Source of the DNA: Rhexocercosporidium sp. MPI-PUGE-AT-0058
Taxonomy: Eukaryota > Ascomycota > Leotiomycetes > Helotiales
Reading direction: 5' to 3'
NCBI GenBank assembly: GCA_020746875.1
Contig: JAGTJL010000015.1
Span: 1,426,001-1,490,000 of the forward strand
Length of the DNA stretch: 64,000 nucleotides
The notes beneath the pieces are model-generated. The model saw only the letters and a list, made by a program, of their open reading frames with translations. It searched no databases and was not told the DNA's origin. This document shows, piece after piece, positions 46,986-58,617 of this stretch. Every line of letters begins with the position of its first letter. Positions within the stretch are counted from its first letter, which is position 1. Position numbers and translations under genes: made by a program.

Positions 46986-47208
46986 CTGAAACATTGAAGA
47001 TGTTCGATTGTTTTTGTTTACTGTTATTAAAAATCCGGGTATCATATAAAAAACTGCTCGCTTGCTTGGTTCCATGCCCTGCTTGGGAATAACCTCACTG
47101 GAGGACCCACCGTCGTCGCTAAGCCAAACACTAAATCAACGGCCAAACGTCTGATTCTCATCCATCCTTCCTCCATCTACACCGACACGCTCACTCAACC
47201 CTACCTGT

Positions 47209-48955
47209 CTATCTTCCATGTCCTTTTGGACGCCGAGAGGAAGTTTGTTCTTGAACTTGCCCTTGCCTGTTGTCCTCCTGTTGTCGCTTGTCCTTTTCTA
47301 TCTGCTTCACTTTCTCCTTCCTCGATTTCCACTCAAGTTCTTTGACTCTGCTGCTCTGGCTCATTTTGCGTTTTGCCTCTGGCCTCTGTTGATCTGTTTT
47401 CGTCAGGCGCTGCGACTGTCTTCTTTCTAGTAAAAACAAGACTGACCTTTTGTCTGCTTCCTAGGGATGAGGCCGAAGAATCTCCTCGCCACAGGGGGAT
47501 TCGAGATCAGCATCTTGAAGGTCTCAATATCATCTGCGCCGAGCAAAATCTCGAACGGGGCTTCTTCCGATGCAACGAAGAAATGCGCTGTCCTTGCAAC
47601 TCCTCCTGTTTCTCTAAATGTCAAAGTCACCACCTCACTCGCTGTCATCTCCCCTCCGTTCGCACAAGAGAAGTCCAATGGCAGGGACAATCGTCGTATC
47701 TTTCTTCTGAGATCGAGATCATCGACAATGTTTGCGGACACCCAATTTGATTCTTGGCATTGGGTATCTAGTAACAGTGTTCTATTATTGAGTTGAGGTG
47801 GGGCGTAAGGGGAGCGATGACCGTCTTGCCATATATCAACTTGTCGTTGAAATGCGGTAGTTCGCTAAGCCTTGTAAGTATCAACTTCAGCAGCTGAGAA
47901 TCGTTGTGAACACATACACTTCTAGTATCTCGACTTCCACGTGTTCGAGCGATTGTGCCCCCAATCTGTTGGGTTGGTTGGGGAGTGTGTTCTCGTTGTT
48001 GGCTTCCTGCGTTCGATGCCCTTGTTGAGGAGAACGTCTCTGTCTGTTCTGGGTCCTCGGCGCTGAAGTACGTATCAGCCGTGGACCCCGCAGAGTTTGC
48101 TCGGCTTGATTGACTGCTTGATCGCAGAGAATCTTGATACGCGTGCTCTGTGGTACTTGTAGGGTGTCGATAGTCACCGCTGTCTACTCGAAGTGTTGAT
48201 AGTTCGCTGACAGCCTTGTCAACGCTGACATTGGTCTCATCATAATTCTCAGCTTCGATGTCATCGGGTCCTGTCCCAAAGTACTCATCTCGAAGGCTTA
48301 CTTCAGCCCGCGGCTGATAGTACCAACTCGACTGTGCATCTTGGTGTTCGTGTCGTCTGTCTAGATCGAATTCATCTCTTGCGAGAGGCGAGACAGCAGA
48401 ATCCTCCCTGGCCCTGTACTCATGAGGGACGTTCCATTGCGGGCTCGCCATGACCGGGTATTCATTACGATTCTGGCTCTGGAGAGTGGTTCTGCCCAAG
48501 GACCGAGAGCTGATCCTATGGTGTGTACCTAGATTCGCAGTTTCTGGAAAGCCTCGATCATGGAAAGAGCTCGTATCGCTTTGGATGGAAGCATCATGTT
48601 GAACGGGGTACGTCGGTTGGAAGTAAGGCAGAGGAATGTGTGCAAGGGAACTTGAATTATTCTGACCGGATCCCAGTGCCTGGTCCATTGAGACCGAACG
48701 CTGTTGGGTCAAGCCGGGACCAGAAGTTACTGGCATGTTTATGGCGCTTTGGGCGTAGACATGATTCTCAATACGAGTACCGTACCTACGCAGTCCAACG
48801 AGGCCATCATTGAGTTGACCTGACGATCCTGATGATGAGCTCTCTCTCGGGTCCGACAGATTCACAGCAGCTCTTTGCTCGCGACGCTGCTTCCTCCTTC
48901 CGTCAAGAGATCCTGGAATCATCTTGGTCCAGAAGCAGTCCCAAGATGGAATCAA
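47209..48955 (-). CDS. Uncharacterised protein with retropepsin-like domain
   Basis: The first 380 residues, from MIPSWDCFWTKMIPGSLDGR (an internal Met at 48922 is an alternative start), are Ser/Gln-rich and disordered. They lead to SVCVHNDSQLLKLILTRLSE. An intron at 47782-47840 joins LPHFNDK to TLLLDTQCQESNWVSANIVD. A beta-rich domain follows with LDFSCANGGEMTASEVVTLT and FFVASEEAPFEILLGADDIE, which has the layout of a retroviral-type aspartyl protease. The catalytic triplet is Asp-Thr-Gln instead of Asp-Thr/Ser-Gly, so proteolysis is doubtful. The uninterrupted frame stops at 47427. A Lys/Glu/Gln-rich tail (ERRQSQRLTKTDQQRPEAKR on to 47209) follows after a 20-nt interruption and probably belongs to it. 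No function is known to me. Confidence 0.65.
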
Positions 48956-50051
48956 ACTTCGTAAAATCGAAGAGAGATCTTGGCTGATCAGGTAGCAGAG
49001 ATACTACTATCATCATTTAGCTAGGCAATAGGCGGCTATAGACCATTGATTCGAGGCCCGGTTTCGGCGGGGATGTCAAGTCTAGAAACCTAGGTGTGGA
49101 ATCAGACCCTAGAGGCTCGACATCAGACGAGAGCGGGGGATGACATGGCTTCAATGAAGCGAAGGTTCTTTGCGTTGCTTCCTATTGGTAGCACCTGCAC
49201 AAGCCTGGCGCTAAATCAAACGCTATTATTCGAGTACCTGTGCTATGGTTCGTCCCACAAGCACAATCTCCCCCCGCAGTCATAATAGCCCCCTCGAAAG
49301 GAAAAAAAGCTGCTTCAGTTTCAGCCTTACGATCATAACACAGGTCGTCACTTGCGACGTGTCACTACCACCGTTGGAAGCTCAGCTCGGCGAGCATTCG
49401 TGTCGTCCTGCTCCAGACCGTGCCCGGCAGTGCATGCAAGCGACCTGATACGACTTCAATTTCCTCTCTAGTTATCGGGCTAGCTGTGCAAAGGGCCTTG
49501 ATGCGGGACGGTAGACCATTCTCATGGTTGCAAGAACCACTGGTATGAACAAATCACAGTCGAGTGGCCGGTTTCACCCAAGCCCACTCGGTTGACAAGT
49601 ATACAACACCAACCCCTTCTGCGCAATCTGAGATAGCGATCACAGCCTTGCAGGCTCACACGAGCCGGGCGTCTGCAATCAAAGACGTGCTTCCCATTCT
49701 CCTCATTGTGGATGGCCGCGTGTCTTGCCTGGGCGACTCTGTCGGTCACATCTTCCCGTCCCTTTCCCTTTGTAGTGTCTAGATCCATGTGTAAATGTTC
49801 AAGTGGCTTGTGGCTTTTGACGGCGCGTGGATGGCATGGATGGCAAGGCTCTGAGCTGACCTCAACTACTTCCACTCTCCCATTTATTATGACATTTACA
49901 TCTTTCTGGTTGGGCGACGACTACTTTTATACTCCCTTAATATAACTCAAGGATATCGACCGGTTCTCAGACTCTGCTATATTTTCTTAGTCTATGGCTA
50001 CATCCCGGACTAGCATTTTGCAGCTCAAGAAAGATCAGAAGTACATACTTA
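48956..50051. promoter_or_regulatory. Divergent upstream region, 1.1 kb
   Basis: This lies between the retropepsin-like gene (-) and the amino-acid permease (+) and holds both promoters. Open frames inside show no family motif. Confidence 0.45.
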
Positions 50052-52102
50052 ATGCCGGCTCTATCAGCAAATGGAATCGTTTTAGCCGTAGAGAATGATC
50101 CCCAGGCAATGGAATTAGACGATCAAGTTGGCCAACAGATACCCGCAGAAGGGACTGCGAGCAGGGGGTTTAGCATGATTCGCTTCCTTCAAGAGGTCAA
50201 GACAGCGGCATTCGAGAGCTTCGAAATTGCGCCTCATGCTCAAATGAGGCTTCCCCTTCACAGAAATCTTAAAGCATACCACAGTCAGCTTATAGCTTTG
50301 GGCTCCGCTATTGGCACAGGGTTATTCATAGGGTCCGGCCAGGGACTTGCAACCGCAGGTCCAATACCACTATTGATGGCTTTCACATACGTCGGATTTA
50401 CACTGTGCCCAACAGTCTTCGCACTGGGAGAGATGGCGACTTTCATGCCTTTCGCGGGCGGTTTTGTTGAGCACTCGAGAAGGTTCGTCGACGATGCCTG
50501 GGGAGCTGCAATTGGCTGGAAGTAGGTGATTAAGATCTTGTCATGGTCGGGAAATGCGCTAATGGTATGATAGCTATGCTTTTCAGTGGCTGGTAACACT
50601 GCCACTGGAGCTTGTCGCTGCTGTCATCACGCTGCAGTACTGGGGTCAACCTCCTGGGCACCGAGCAGTCTGGATTACGATCTTCCTTTTGTCACTTGCT
50701 GCAATCAATATCTTCGGGGTGCGAGGTTGGGCGAACGTGGAGGCAGGTCTTAGTATTATCAAAGTCGTTGCCATCGTAGGATTTCTGTAGGTCTCTCTCC
50801 AGGCTCGAAAAATATACCTAGTTACTCAACCATCTTCGCAGGATTCTGGGCGTCCTACTTGACGTTGGGCTTGGCTTCAACGGTGCGTCGAAAGGAGTAG
50901 AGCTCTGGTACGATCCTGGTGCAGGGTACCATGGCTGGTGGGGTTTCTGCAGTGTCCTGGTCACGGCTGCATTTGCATACAGCGGAAGCGAGATGGTGGG
51001 TCTCACTGCTGCAGAGCAGGTCAACCCAAGGCGTGATATGCCAAAAGCTATCCGAAAAGTGTTTCTACGAATCGGCATCGTGAGTACTTTCACCTTTGGC
51101 TCGCTTCGCTCGAGCCTTTATCGCACTTTACTAAGCTTAGACTTGACCTAGTTTTACATTGCGTCTATCTTCATTATTGGATTGCTCGTCCCATATACTG
51201 AAGAGCTCTTGTTGACGAAAGGGTCTGGTCAGGGAAAGTCAGCATCACCATTCGTCATCGCTATCCAAAGTGCCAAAGTCCATGGCCTAGCTTCGGTCTT
51301 CAACACAGTAATTTTAATCACGGTTCTCTCTGTTGCAAATTCCTCAGTCTATGGATCATCTCGAGTTCTCAATGCTATGGCCGACGCCGGGCTTGCACCC
51401 CAAGCCTTTGCTTACGTTGACAACAAAGGGAGACCTTTGAGGTGCTTCTATCTCGCAGCACTCTTTGGGCTCCTTGCCTACCTCGTTGAACTCAAAGAAC
51501 AAGCCGCGGTATTCTTCTGGCTTCTCGCTCTGTGTGGACTCTCATCTATCATCTCCTGGACATCAATCTGTATCACTCATCTTCGCTTCCGAAAAGCACT
51601 TGCGGCAAAGAATATACCCTTGGAAGCGCTACCATTCCGGTCTCCACTCGGTGAGGTGGGTACTTGGATCGGTCTCATCTGCAATATCTTCATCATCATC
51701 ATCCAGTTCCTCACCGCTTTATTCCCGGTTGGCTGGAATGGGTTGCCAGCACACAACGGCATAGCTGAAAAGGATCCTATGGCCGGCCATCTCAGAGCCA
51801 AAAACTTCTTCTCGTCATTCATGGCCTTTCTAATACTCGCGATCTTCTATCTCGGTCTCAAGTACCTAAAAGGTACTCATGTCGCTGGTGTTGAGTGGGA
51901 ATCGTGGTTTCGGATTCGCATTCACGAACCAAGAGTCGTGTGGGGCGGGGGGACGCGTTTGGTTGATCTAGATGAAGTGGATTTCACTGACGCTTGGGAG
52001 CTCGAGGATTATATCGAAGATGGTGGCATTGAGTTGGATGAGCTTTGGTGGTGCCCGGAGCCTTTGAGAGAGCCATTGGTTAAAATGTACTTTCCATGGT
52101 AA
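50052..52102 (+). CDS. Amino-acid permease (YAT/APC family)
   Basis: This is a plasma-membrane proton-coupled amino-acid importer with about 12 membrane segments. It starts MPALSANGIVLAVENDPQAM; a later Met at 50109 is possible. The cytosolic N-tail ends at LHRNLKAYHSQLIALGSAIG, and TGLFIGSGQGLATAGPIPLL is the family signature in the first helix. Three introns fall after AAIGW, within VGFL and after FLRIGI. Conserved blocks include AFAYSGSEMVGLTAAEQVNP and SVANSSVYGSSRVLNAMADA. The acidic C-tail ends CPEPLREPLVKMYFPW. Substrate range cannot be read from the sequence. It is the first gene of the transporter- and oxidoreductase-rich right end. Confidence 0.92.
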
Positions 52103-52723
52103 CATGACATAACTACCTTTGCATAAAATGTGGCTCTGTTAAGATTGGTTTGTTATGTGTTAACTGTCTAATCAATGATCGCTGGGGGATCAAAACTCGA
52201 TAAACGGTAACAAGATCCTTTAGCGTATAAGAGAATTGGGAATCTGTCGTTTGCTATGAATTGTGATCGGATACTTTGTAAGAGCGTAAGAGAAAACGAA
52301 AATAAAGAAGAGGTAGCGCGGATCTACGACATCTAAAATAAATACCTAATTACCACAAAACTATTTTGATAAATTTTTATCCGTGAGACCTGAATTTTCA
52401 ATTGGCGATTGCTGCGGGGTTTTATCATAATCTAGATCTCGAATTTCTGCATGAGAACGTTGCTGCTGCTGAAATGGACACTTGCCATGTTCAGGGGGAG
52501 CACCTTCAGCTTTCTCACGGACTTGCACGAGTGGGTGAAAGTGCATAAATTGAACCGAGAAATTGAGATGAGTAGGCATAAGATGTATAGATCGTTGCCA
52601 GATAGAGTAACACTTCCCGGTTACCTACCCCCCTTGTTTCCACGGATATTATCCCATAACCCTAAATTTCCCTGGCTAACCGATGTCCTCACCCGCCCAG
52701 TCTTACATGTACAGGTCAGGGAC
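52103..52723. other. Intergenic, convergent 3' ends
   Basis: This 620 bp lies between the permease and the dehydrogenase. The open frame at 52451-52879 (+) runs antisense into the dehydrogenase and is not called. Confidence 0.5.
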
Positions 52724-54277
52724 TCATCTCAGATCAATGACAACTCTTCCATTGATACTACCCGCTTCCATCTCTTTGAAGATCTGCCTCGAGTCAGCAA
52801 GTCCACCAGAAGAAGGACGAAAGCAACTTACATCCGAGATACTTTCCATAGGTCTCAACTCATAATGTGTCTTAACTAACCCTCTTGCAACGATATCCAA
52901 ACACTCCTTCGCCTCCAATCGATTGCCCGCCTTGAGAGCTAGAAGTCATCAGCTTCTCTCGCAAACCATACCTGCGAAGGAAAGGAACACCCTTACACAT
53001 GATAGTCAACTCATTATTCAGCAGCGTAAAAGCCTCCGCTCCTTTAATCGGCGTTCTATCATTCTCAGGCACGCCAAGACAAACCAACACGCCTCTGAAA
53101 CCCAGAAACCCGATTGTTTGATTGTAAGACCTAGTCGGCGTCGCGCAAGCAATGACCGTCTTGACTCCATTCGGAGCTATCCTCCTGACCTCAGCCGTGA
53201 TATCCTCGTCCGTGGAGAACTTCATGAAGTCGACGAAAGCATCGGCACCGAAGCCTTTGCAGAATGATTCTTTGGAACCGCTATCTACGGCAATGACGCG
53301 AGCGCCAATGGCTTTGGCGAATTGGATTGCGAGATGACCGAGTCCGCCGCCGGCACCAGTGATGAGAACCCAGTCGCCGTGTTTGGTTTTGGAGCGTTTG
53401 AGGGCCGCATAGACTGTGACACCTCCGCACATCTGTGGAATATGTCAAACAATCTTCAAATATGGCGGAAATATGGCGAACCGCTTTGGAACCATTCACA
53501 CATACCAAAGGGGCAGCAGCAGCAAGGTCAATACCATCAGGAATTGGCGTGACATATTTCGCGGAGCTGACTACATATTGTTGGAACGTTCCTGGAGTGA
53601 AATACCCCGAAATCTTAGTCTGAGAACAGCTCGTCTCGCCACCGACAAGACAATTTTCTACTAGAGATTAGTACTGATCCTTAAAGGAACCGGGAGTACG
53701 TACCACAGTTCAAACACGCATCAGCCGCGTACTTGATCCCGACTTTTGCACCGATATCTGGTGATGTAACACCGGGACCTTGCTCAATCACTTCTCCAAT
53801 ACCTGTGCCCAGGTCAGATTTCGTATTGATTCTCGGCAGAACAAAGGCTCATTACCTTCATGACCACCAACTTGACCTGTTTTCTAGATGAGCAATTCCT
53901 CCCTTTATGTAAGGACTGAAAAACTCACCCGCCGGTGCAGGCATGGGCAACCCAAACGAATTAGTACAAAACCCATAATCGGTATGGCACACACCCGAAT
54001 ACAACCTATCAACACGTCAACATGACACTAAAGAATCCACCCCCGCCATCAACCCCTTTACCCCGCGTGCAATTAAGCGAGACTGCCTCGGCTAGCGGAA
54101 CTTCATGGCAGTCGGGTCATGGAGTTGTGGACGACGTCGAGCGGGAAGGCTGTTCACTTACATCCTCACGAGGACTTCACCAGGGCCGGGTGTTTCGATG
54201 GGGAGTTCTGCGATAGCTGTCTTGATGCTTGGAGGGTCAGCGTACTGGACCGCTCTGTTGATGGTTCCCTTCTTCAT
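52724..54277 (-). CDS. Zinc-dependent alcohol dehydrogenase (MDR family)
   Basis: This NAD(P)-dependent enzyme oxidises alcohols or reduces aldehydes. Spliced reading: MKKGTINRAVQYADPPSIKT through GEVLVRM, LYSGVCHTDYGFCTNSFGLP (catalytic zinc Cys), GGHEGIGEV (second ligand), then the structural zinc lobe CLNCENCLVGGETSC. The cofactor fold is WVLITGAGGGLGHLAIQFAK. Seven introns are inferred. The next-to-last join (CK-A-LKAGNRLEAKECLDIVA) uses a GTGTTC donor and is the least certain. The C-terminus is IFKEMEAGSINGRVVIDLR. It resembles fungal ADH1-type enzymes of about 350 residues. Confidence 0.9.
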
Positions 54278-54902
54278 GGTCGCCATGTTCTTCTGTATTG
54301 ACTTCCGTGTTTTGAAAGGCCACTGCATAGAAAGAGAGACAGAGCCTCGACAAAGGTTGGCGAAAGGGTTGAAAGAAGAGATGAGAAAACTCTATCATAA
54401 TTGTAGCTATGTTGGTTCTCTTTATGCAAGCGAGTCAGCGGCTAGTCACTGCCAAGAATCGTCCCCGCCGCCAATCTTTCTACCCCGCCAAACTAACATC
54501 CTCAAGACCTGAAACTCTTGAAATAATACTTGCTTAGTTTTGCTAGCTTAGAAGGACTAGACGTTAGTGTGGATTATGTGAAATGGCCGACTTGGGGAAC
54601 GGTAGTTCAGGTCTTACTGGTTAGCACCCCGATAAGCGAGTCTGACACCAATAATTGAGGTAGCACAACATAAGAGCCAATGCAGTCGTTCAAGGAACTT
54701 AAATTAACTGATCAAGTGGACGCGAGCTGACATGTAAGACCTATTATGACGAACCAAGTGTTTGCCCGGTGTTAGCAAAAGTAGAAGAAAAATAAAGCAA
54801 CTCCATGGCTTTGGGGAAAGAAACCAAGATTATCAGCGTGGCGTAGCCTATTTCAGATTCTCATGTCTGGAAGAAACTATTCATTGGCTTCGCTACATCG
54901 GA
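54278..54902. other. Intergenic between two minus-strand genes
   Basis: This 625 bp holds the dehydrogenase promoter and the dioxygenase 3' UTR. No other feature is seen. Confidence 0.5.
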
Positions 54903-56201
54903 CTATAGAGCCGCTCTTTGAGCAGCAACGGGGTGATCTGAAGCTGCAACGTTGCATTGGTGCATAATTCTTGGCCCATAAGATTCCGGGAATTCAGTCT
55001 GGGACCGGGTCAGCGATAAGACGTAAAGTGACGGAGATTGATTTGAAAGATTCCCTTACGATAGAGTGCCATAAAGCACGATTGTACCATAAGATGACAT
55101 CCTGCTCCTCATGTCTGTGAGCGTAGATATTACTTGGCTCAAGAGTAGGTCGCATGAGCCTTGCAGAAGTCAGCAAGTGAACACAAATAGTATGACGTGA
55201 TAAGATACTCACTTATGCAGAAACGCTCTGACTTCACCGAGGTCGCTGATGACAGTCTCCTCTCCGTCAGAACTGCTTTTCAAAAACAACTTAAAAGCGC
55301 CCTGGCCATGGACCTGCAGACTATGCTCCCCCGTCACGGGATTTTCCCAAACCATCGGATATGTGCAAACCTTATCTTGAGTCCACGGTTGAAGTTTATC
55401 CAGAGGTTTCTCTAACCATTCCGTCTCGATAGTGTGTCCCAAACGAGTGCTGTGAGCAGTAGACATCCACTCGAAACAGTGAGGTGCATATTCGATCTTG
55501 CTGTTGTACACGATGTCTTTCAACTCCAGAGGCAAAAGCTTCAGCGCCTGCGAGCCGGCCACCATAGCTGTTGCTCCAGGTGCAATTGACATCTCGGTTC
55601 CAGTTCCGTCGCCCCATTCTACTTTCACGTCTGGCCCTTTGGGTGTCCGGACAGCGAGCAAGCATCCAACCCTTGGAGGGGGGATGTTGTAGAGCGATGC
55701 GTCGAAGTGCCACTGATAGAATCGGGACTTGCCACTCTCGCGCTCTTTCTCTGTGAGATGAGGTGGAAGATGAAAATAGCGATGATCAATGCCCTTGACT
55801 TTAAATCCAGGGGGGAATTGGTAGTGGTTCTCGGGGACCTCTCCGCGACCCAAGATATGCACCTGGGGTTGCTCCGGAATAGCTGGACGGTTGGGAAGAC
55901 CGAAAATATCAACTCCGTTATGTGAAGTGAGGAATGGATCCACACCATGAGCAAACCCTCCTGTTGTCTCCTCCGGATCGAATCTCCTTGTGAGCTCGTA
56001 CTGCTTTGTTGGTAACAGCATCTCGGGCTGCTCTTTGAAAACGAGCAATTTGTGTTTGTGGAGTGCAGCATGGATGATGTCGAAATCGGCATCGGTCAAG
56101 TTGTTGAGGTCGATACCGTGGACTGTAGCACCAAAATCGACACTACTCTTGAGGCCATGGTCGATCGGCGTTACCTTGATACCCTTGACGGCGGAAGGCA
56201 T
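54903..56201 (-). CDS. Fe(II)/2-oxoglutarate dioxygenase, TauD/TfdA family (xanthine dioxygenase-like)
   Basis: This is an oxygenase that couples 2-oxoglutarate decarboxylation to substrate hydroxylation. The Met at 56201 (MPSAVKGIKVTPIDHGLKSS) is chosen over an upstream Met at 56264 because the family begins here. Iron ligands are the His and Asp of SRFYQWHFDASLYNIPPPRV and the distal His of VILWYNRALWHSI. The 2-oxoglutarate Arg is probably in SYGPRIMHQCN. Two introns (54999-55059 and 55160-55212) add LMRPTLEPSNIYAHRHEEQD and a tail ending VAAQRAAL. The overall plan, with NPVTGEHSLQVHGQGAFKLF, recalls fungal xanthine dioxygenase XanA, but it differs enough that the substrate is open. The nearby NCS1 permease fits a purine or related substrate. 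Confidence 0.85.
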
Positions 56202-56511
56202 GAGTGAGAAATGAGGTGGTGCTACTTGTGTAGTGAATATGCTGTATTTTTTGAGGGCTTTCAATCAAGAAACCGTGATGGTTGGGATCACATGGTTGTC
56301 AAAAGGATGAAGTACTTGATCACGATATCTGGAAAGTCGAGATCGCGGCCGTGGTCATTTCACGGACTTGGCCGTCCGCAAGATAAGGGCCTGGAGGTTA
56401 TCTCATAAATCAGACCCTCCTTTAACGGTAATTCGCGCACTGCCCCACAAAATCGAGTTGCCGAGGTAAATGAACCAATTAGAGGCCAGAGCTTTGAATT
56501 CCCGTAGGAGG
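56202..56511. promoter_or_regulatory. Upstream region of the dioxygenase gene
   Basis: This is about 310 bp between the dioxygenase start and the inverted-repeat element. It contains a short inverted GACCCTCC/GGAGGGTC pair (56412 and 56506). No gene is seen. Confidence 0.4.
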
Positions 56512-57134
56512 GTCTGAGGGAAAATGGTAAGGCTTTGGTGGCTCGCGCGGTCACTTTAGTAAGGGGAATCAATTATTACAACTTCGACTTCAAGCCTGTA
56601 CTTCTACCTCTTAACCACGATCAATTTCTATTACGAAAAGCGCATTTTAAAGCTCTTGTAATTCTATACTTCTGTAAGTGTATCTCAAATTAAGAGAGTG
56701 TATAGTTCTTAAATAATTGAAGGCGTTTCGGCTAGAGTTTTTATACATACAATTACGACTTCACGAAACTACCTTCGATTCAAAAAAAAAAAACGTACAG
56801 AGGTTCCTTTAGTATATCTCATTCTTAAGAGCTATCATATGTACTAGTACGATATGTGGTTATCAAATAATCGAAGGCATTCTTAACAAATTTTCAATCG
56901 TGCCCGCGCGAGAGTCAAAAACTAACTGGCCTTGGCAAGTATACTTCGATTTAAAAAAATGATTAATAAATTAAAAGAATATAATCATTCGATAGGTCAA
57001 TATAATACCGAGGTCTCATAGTGTATCCGAATGTATTTAGAATAGTAAATGTTGAGATATCGTGAAGTGATTGAAAATCCAAAGTCGAATTGACCGCGCG
57101 AGCTATACAAACACTCACCATTTTCCCTCAGACG
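56512..57134. mobile_element. AT-rich transposon relic with compound inverted ends
   Basis: The left end reads GTCTGAGGGAAAATGGT, about 12 bases, then GCTCGCGCGGTCA. The right end carries the same two blocks with the same spacing in reverse complement (to 57134). The 620 bp between is strongly AT-rich, with many stops in all frames, and includes an A12 run. No transposase motif survives. The layout suggests a Tc1/mariner- or pogo/Fot1-type element, either non-autonomous or degraded by RIP-like C-to-T change. The superfamily is inference. It sits between the dioxygenase and hydrolase promoters. Confidence 0.6.
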
Positions 57135-57711
57135 CTTCGCAGCTCAACCATTCTGGACGCACTGACCACTTGCCTAATCGAGCAGTAGCCTGGCGCTAAT
57201 TAGTAAGTTAAAGTAAATAGGCCAATGGAAATAGACCGTGCATTATCATGAGCGAGAGAGCGCCTGAGGCACTGAGATAACCTGGAGGCAGAATTTGGTC
57301 TTCCTAATGTGGTGGAGCGGGGGTGCTCGCCTAGTTCGGAGGGATGATTTTTCCGTTCCAGCGTCTAGGTCAGCTTCGCGGCCTAGCGAATATATCTTTC
57401 TTCCTCTTACTTCCATCGCCGAATTGGTTTGAGTTCTGCTTAACCTTCCTGTTTACTATGCACATGACGGCACGGATCTACTCGTTTACACTAGCTTCGT
57501 AGCTAGATGAATGAGGAAATCCCACTCTTGCCGATAACGAAAGCACAGCCCGGCCGAAAATCCGGGGTAGATACAAAGTCTCGGAATCGGCCGAACAATT
57601 TTGAAGTACGTGTGAATTTGAATTGCGAAGTAAAAGTCGTATTTGTTGTAGTTTTCTCAAATTAACATCTAGAAATCTTCTCAAAGTTGTGTGGCTGTCA
57701 ACCTCAGAATC
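57135..57711. promoter_or_regulatory. Upstream region of the alpha/beta-hydrolase gene
   Basis: This 580 bp between the inverted-repeat element and the hydrolase start holds its promoter and leader. No coding signal is seen. Confidence 0.45.
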
Positions 57712-58521
57712 ATGTCTCGAACTGCCAAAACATACTTCCACACCACGTCAAATGGCTCTCAAATCTTTGTAGAAGAATGCGGTACCGGGCCCCTGATGGT
57801 CTTAATGCATGGCCTCGGGGGAACGACAAATGCTTTCCAACCTCTGATCAGCCACTTCGCCTCTCGCTTCACCATGTTACGTTTCGATTTCTCTGGGTCC
57901 GGATTCAGCACATTCGAAGCTCCTCTGTCAATACCACAATTCGTTGACGACCTTGCCTCAATTCTTCAGTCTAGAGAACCAAAAGCGGTACCGATTCTTG
58001 TTGGCCACTCTCTTGGAAGCATCATCGCTATGCACTACGCCTCTCAGCATCCTGAAGTGTGTGCACTTGTCCTGATCGGCCCAGGAAGATCTGCCTCCCA
58101 TATTCCAGCTGTTGTTGAGCGGATGACTGGACTCGGAGCAAAAGCGAAAGAAGGCATGTACAGAATCCGGGACTCCACAATCGACAACAATGTGGCCCAA
58201 ACGTCATCAGATCTTGTCAGAACAATAGTCAGACAGATGATTAGCTCACAAACTGCCGAAGGTTATGCAGCAACATGCGATGCGGTGTGCTCGAACACCC
58301 ATGTCGATCCCAATTATGCGGCTATCAAGTGCCCAGCTCTTTTGGTTGCAGGCGATCAAGATGAAATATCGCCATTGTCAAGATCCCAGGAGCTGAAAGG
58401 GCTGATCGGAGGAGGAAGTGAGAAAGTTACCGTTGAGGTGGTACACTCGGGCCATCAACAGGTGCTTGAAGACACCGCAGGAGTTGTGAAGGCGATGGAA
58501 TCTGTATTGGTGCTGTTGTGA
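57712..58521 (+). CDS. Alpha/beta-fold hydrolase
   Basis: This is a single-exon protein of 269 residues, from MSRTAKTYFHTTSNGSQIFV. The fold motifs are complete: oxyanion loop LMHGLGGTTNAFQPLISHFA, nucleophile elbow ILVGHSLGSIIAMHYA (catalytic Ser), acid VAGDQDEISPLSR (Asp) and VVHSGHQQVLED (His). It most resembles small 3-oxoadipate enol-lactonase-like esterases; the true substrate is unknown. The cytosolic N-terminus has no signal. It sits tail to tail with the Zn2Cys6 gene (97 bp apart) and may act in the same pathway as the dioxygenase and dehydrogenase. Confidence 0.9.
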   Translation: MSRTAKTYFHTTSNGSQIFVEECGTGPLMVLMHGLGGTTNAFQPLISHFASRFTMLRFDFSGSGFSTFEAPLSIPQFVDDLASILQSREPKAVPILVGHSLGSIIAMHYASQHPEVCALVLIGPGRSASHIPAVVERMTGLGAKAKEGMYRIRDSTIDNNVAQTSSDLVRTIVRQMISSQTAEGYAATCDAVCSNTHVDPNYAAIKCPALLVAGDQDEISPLSRSQELKGLIGGGSEKVTVEVVHSGHQQVLEDTAGVVKAMESVLVLL

Positions 58522-58617
58522 TGAATAAAAAGCTAAAAAGGGGGCTTCCCTAAATTATAGTATTCTCTCGGTATATTTATCAAGTACGGCTCTCGAGTGA
58601 AGGTGCTTTGGGTAGTG

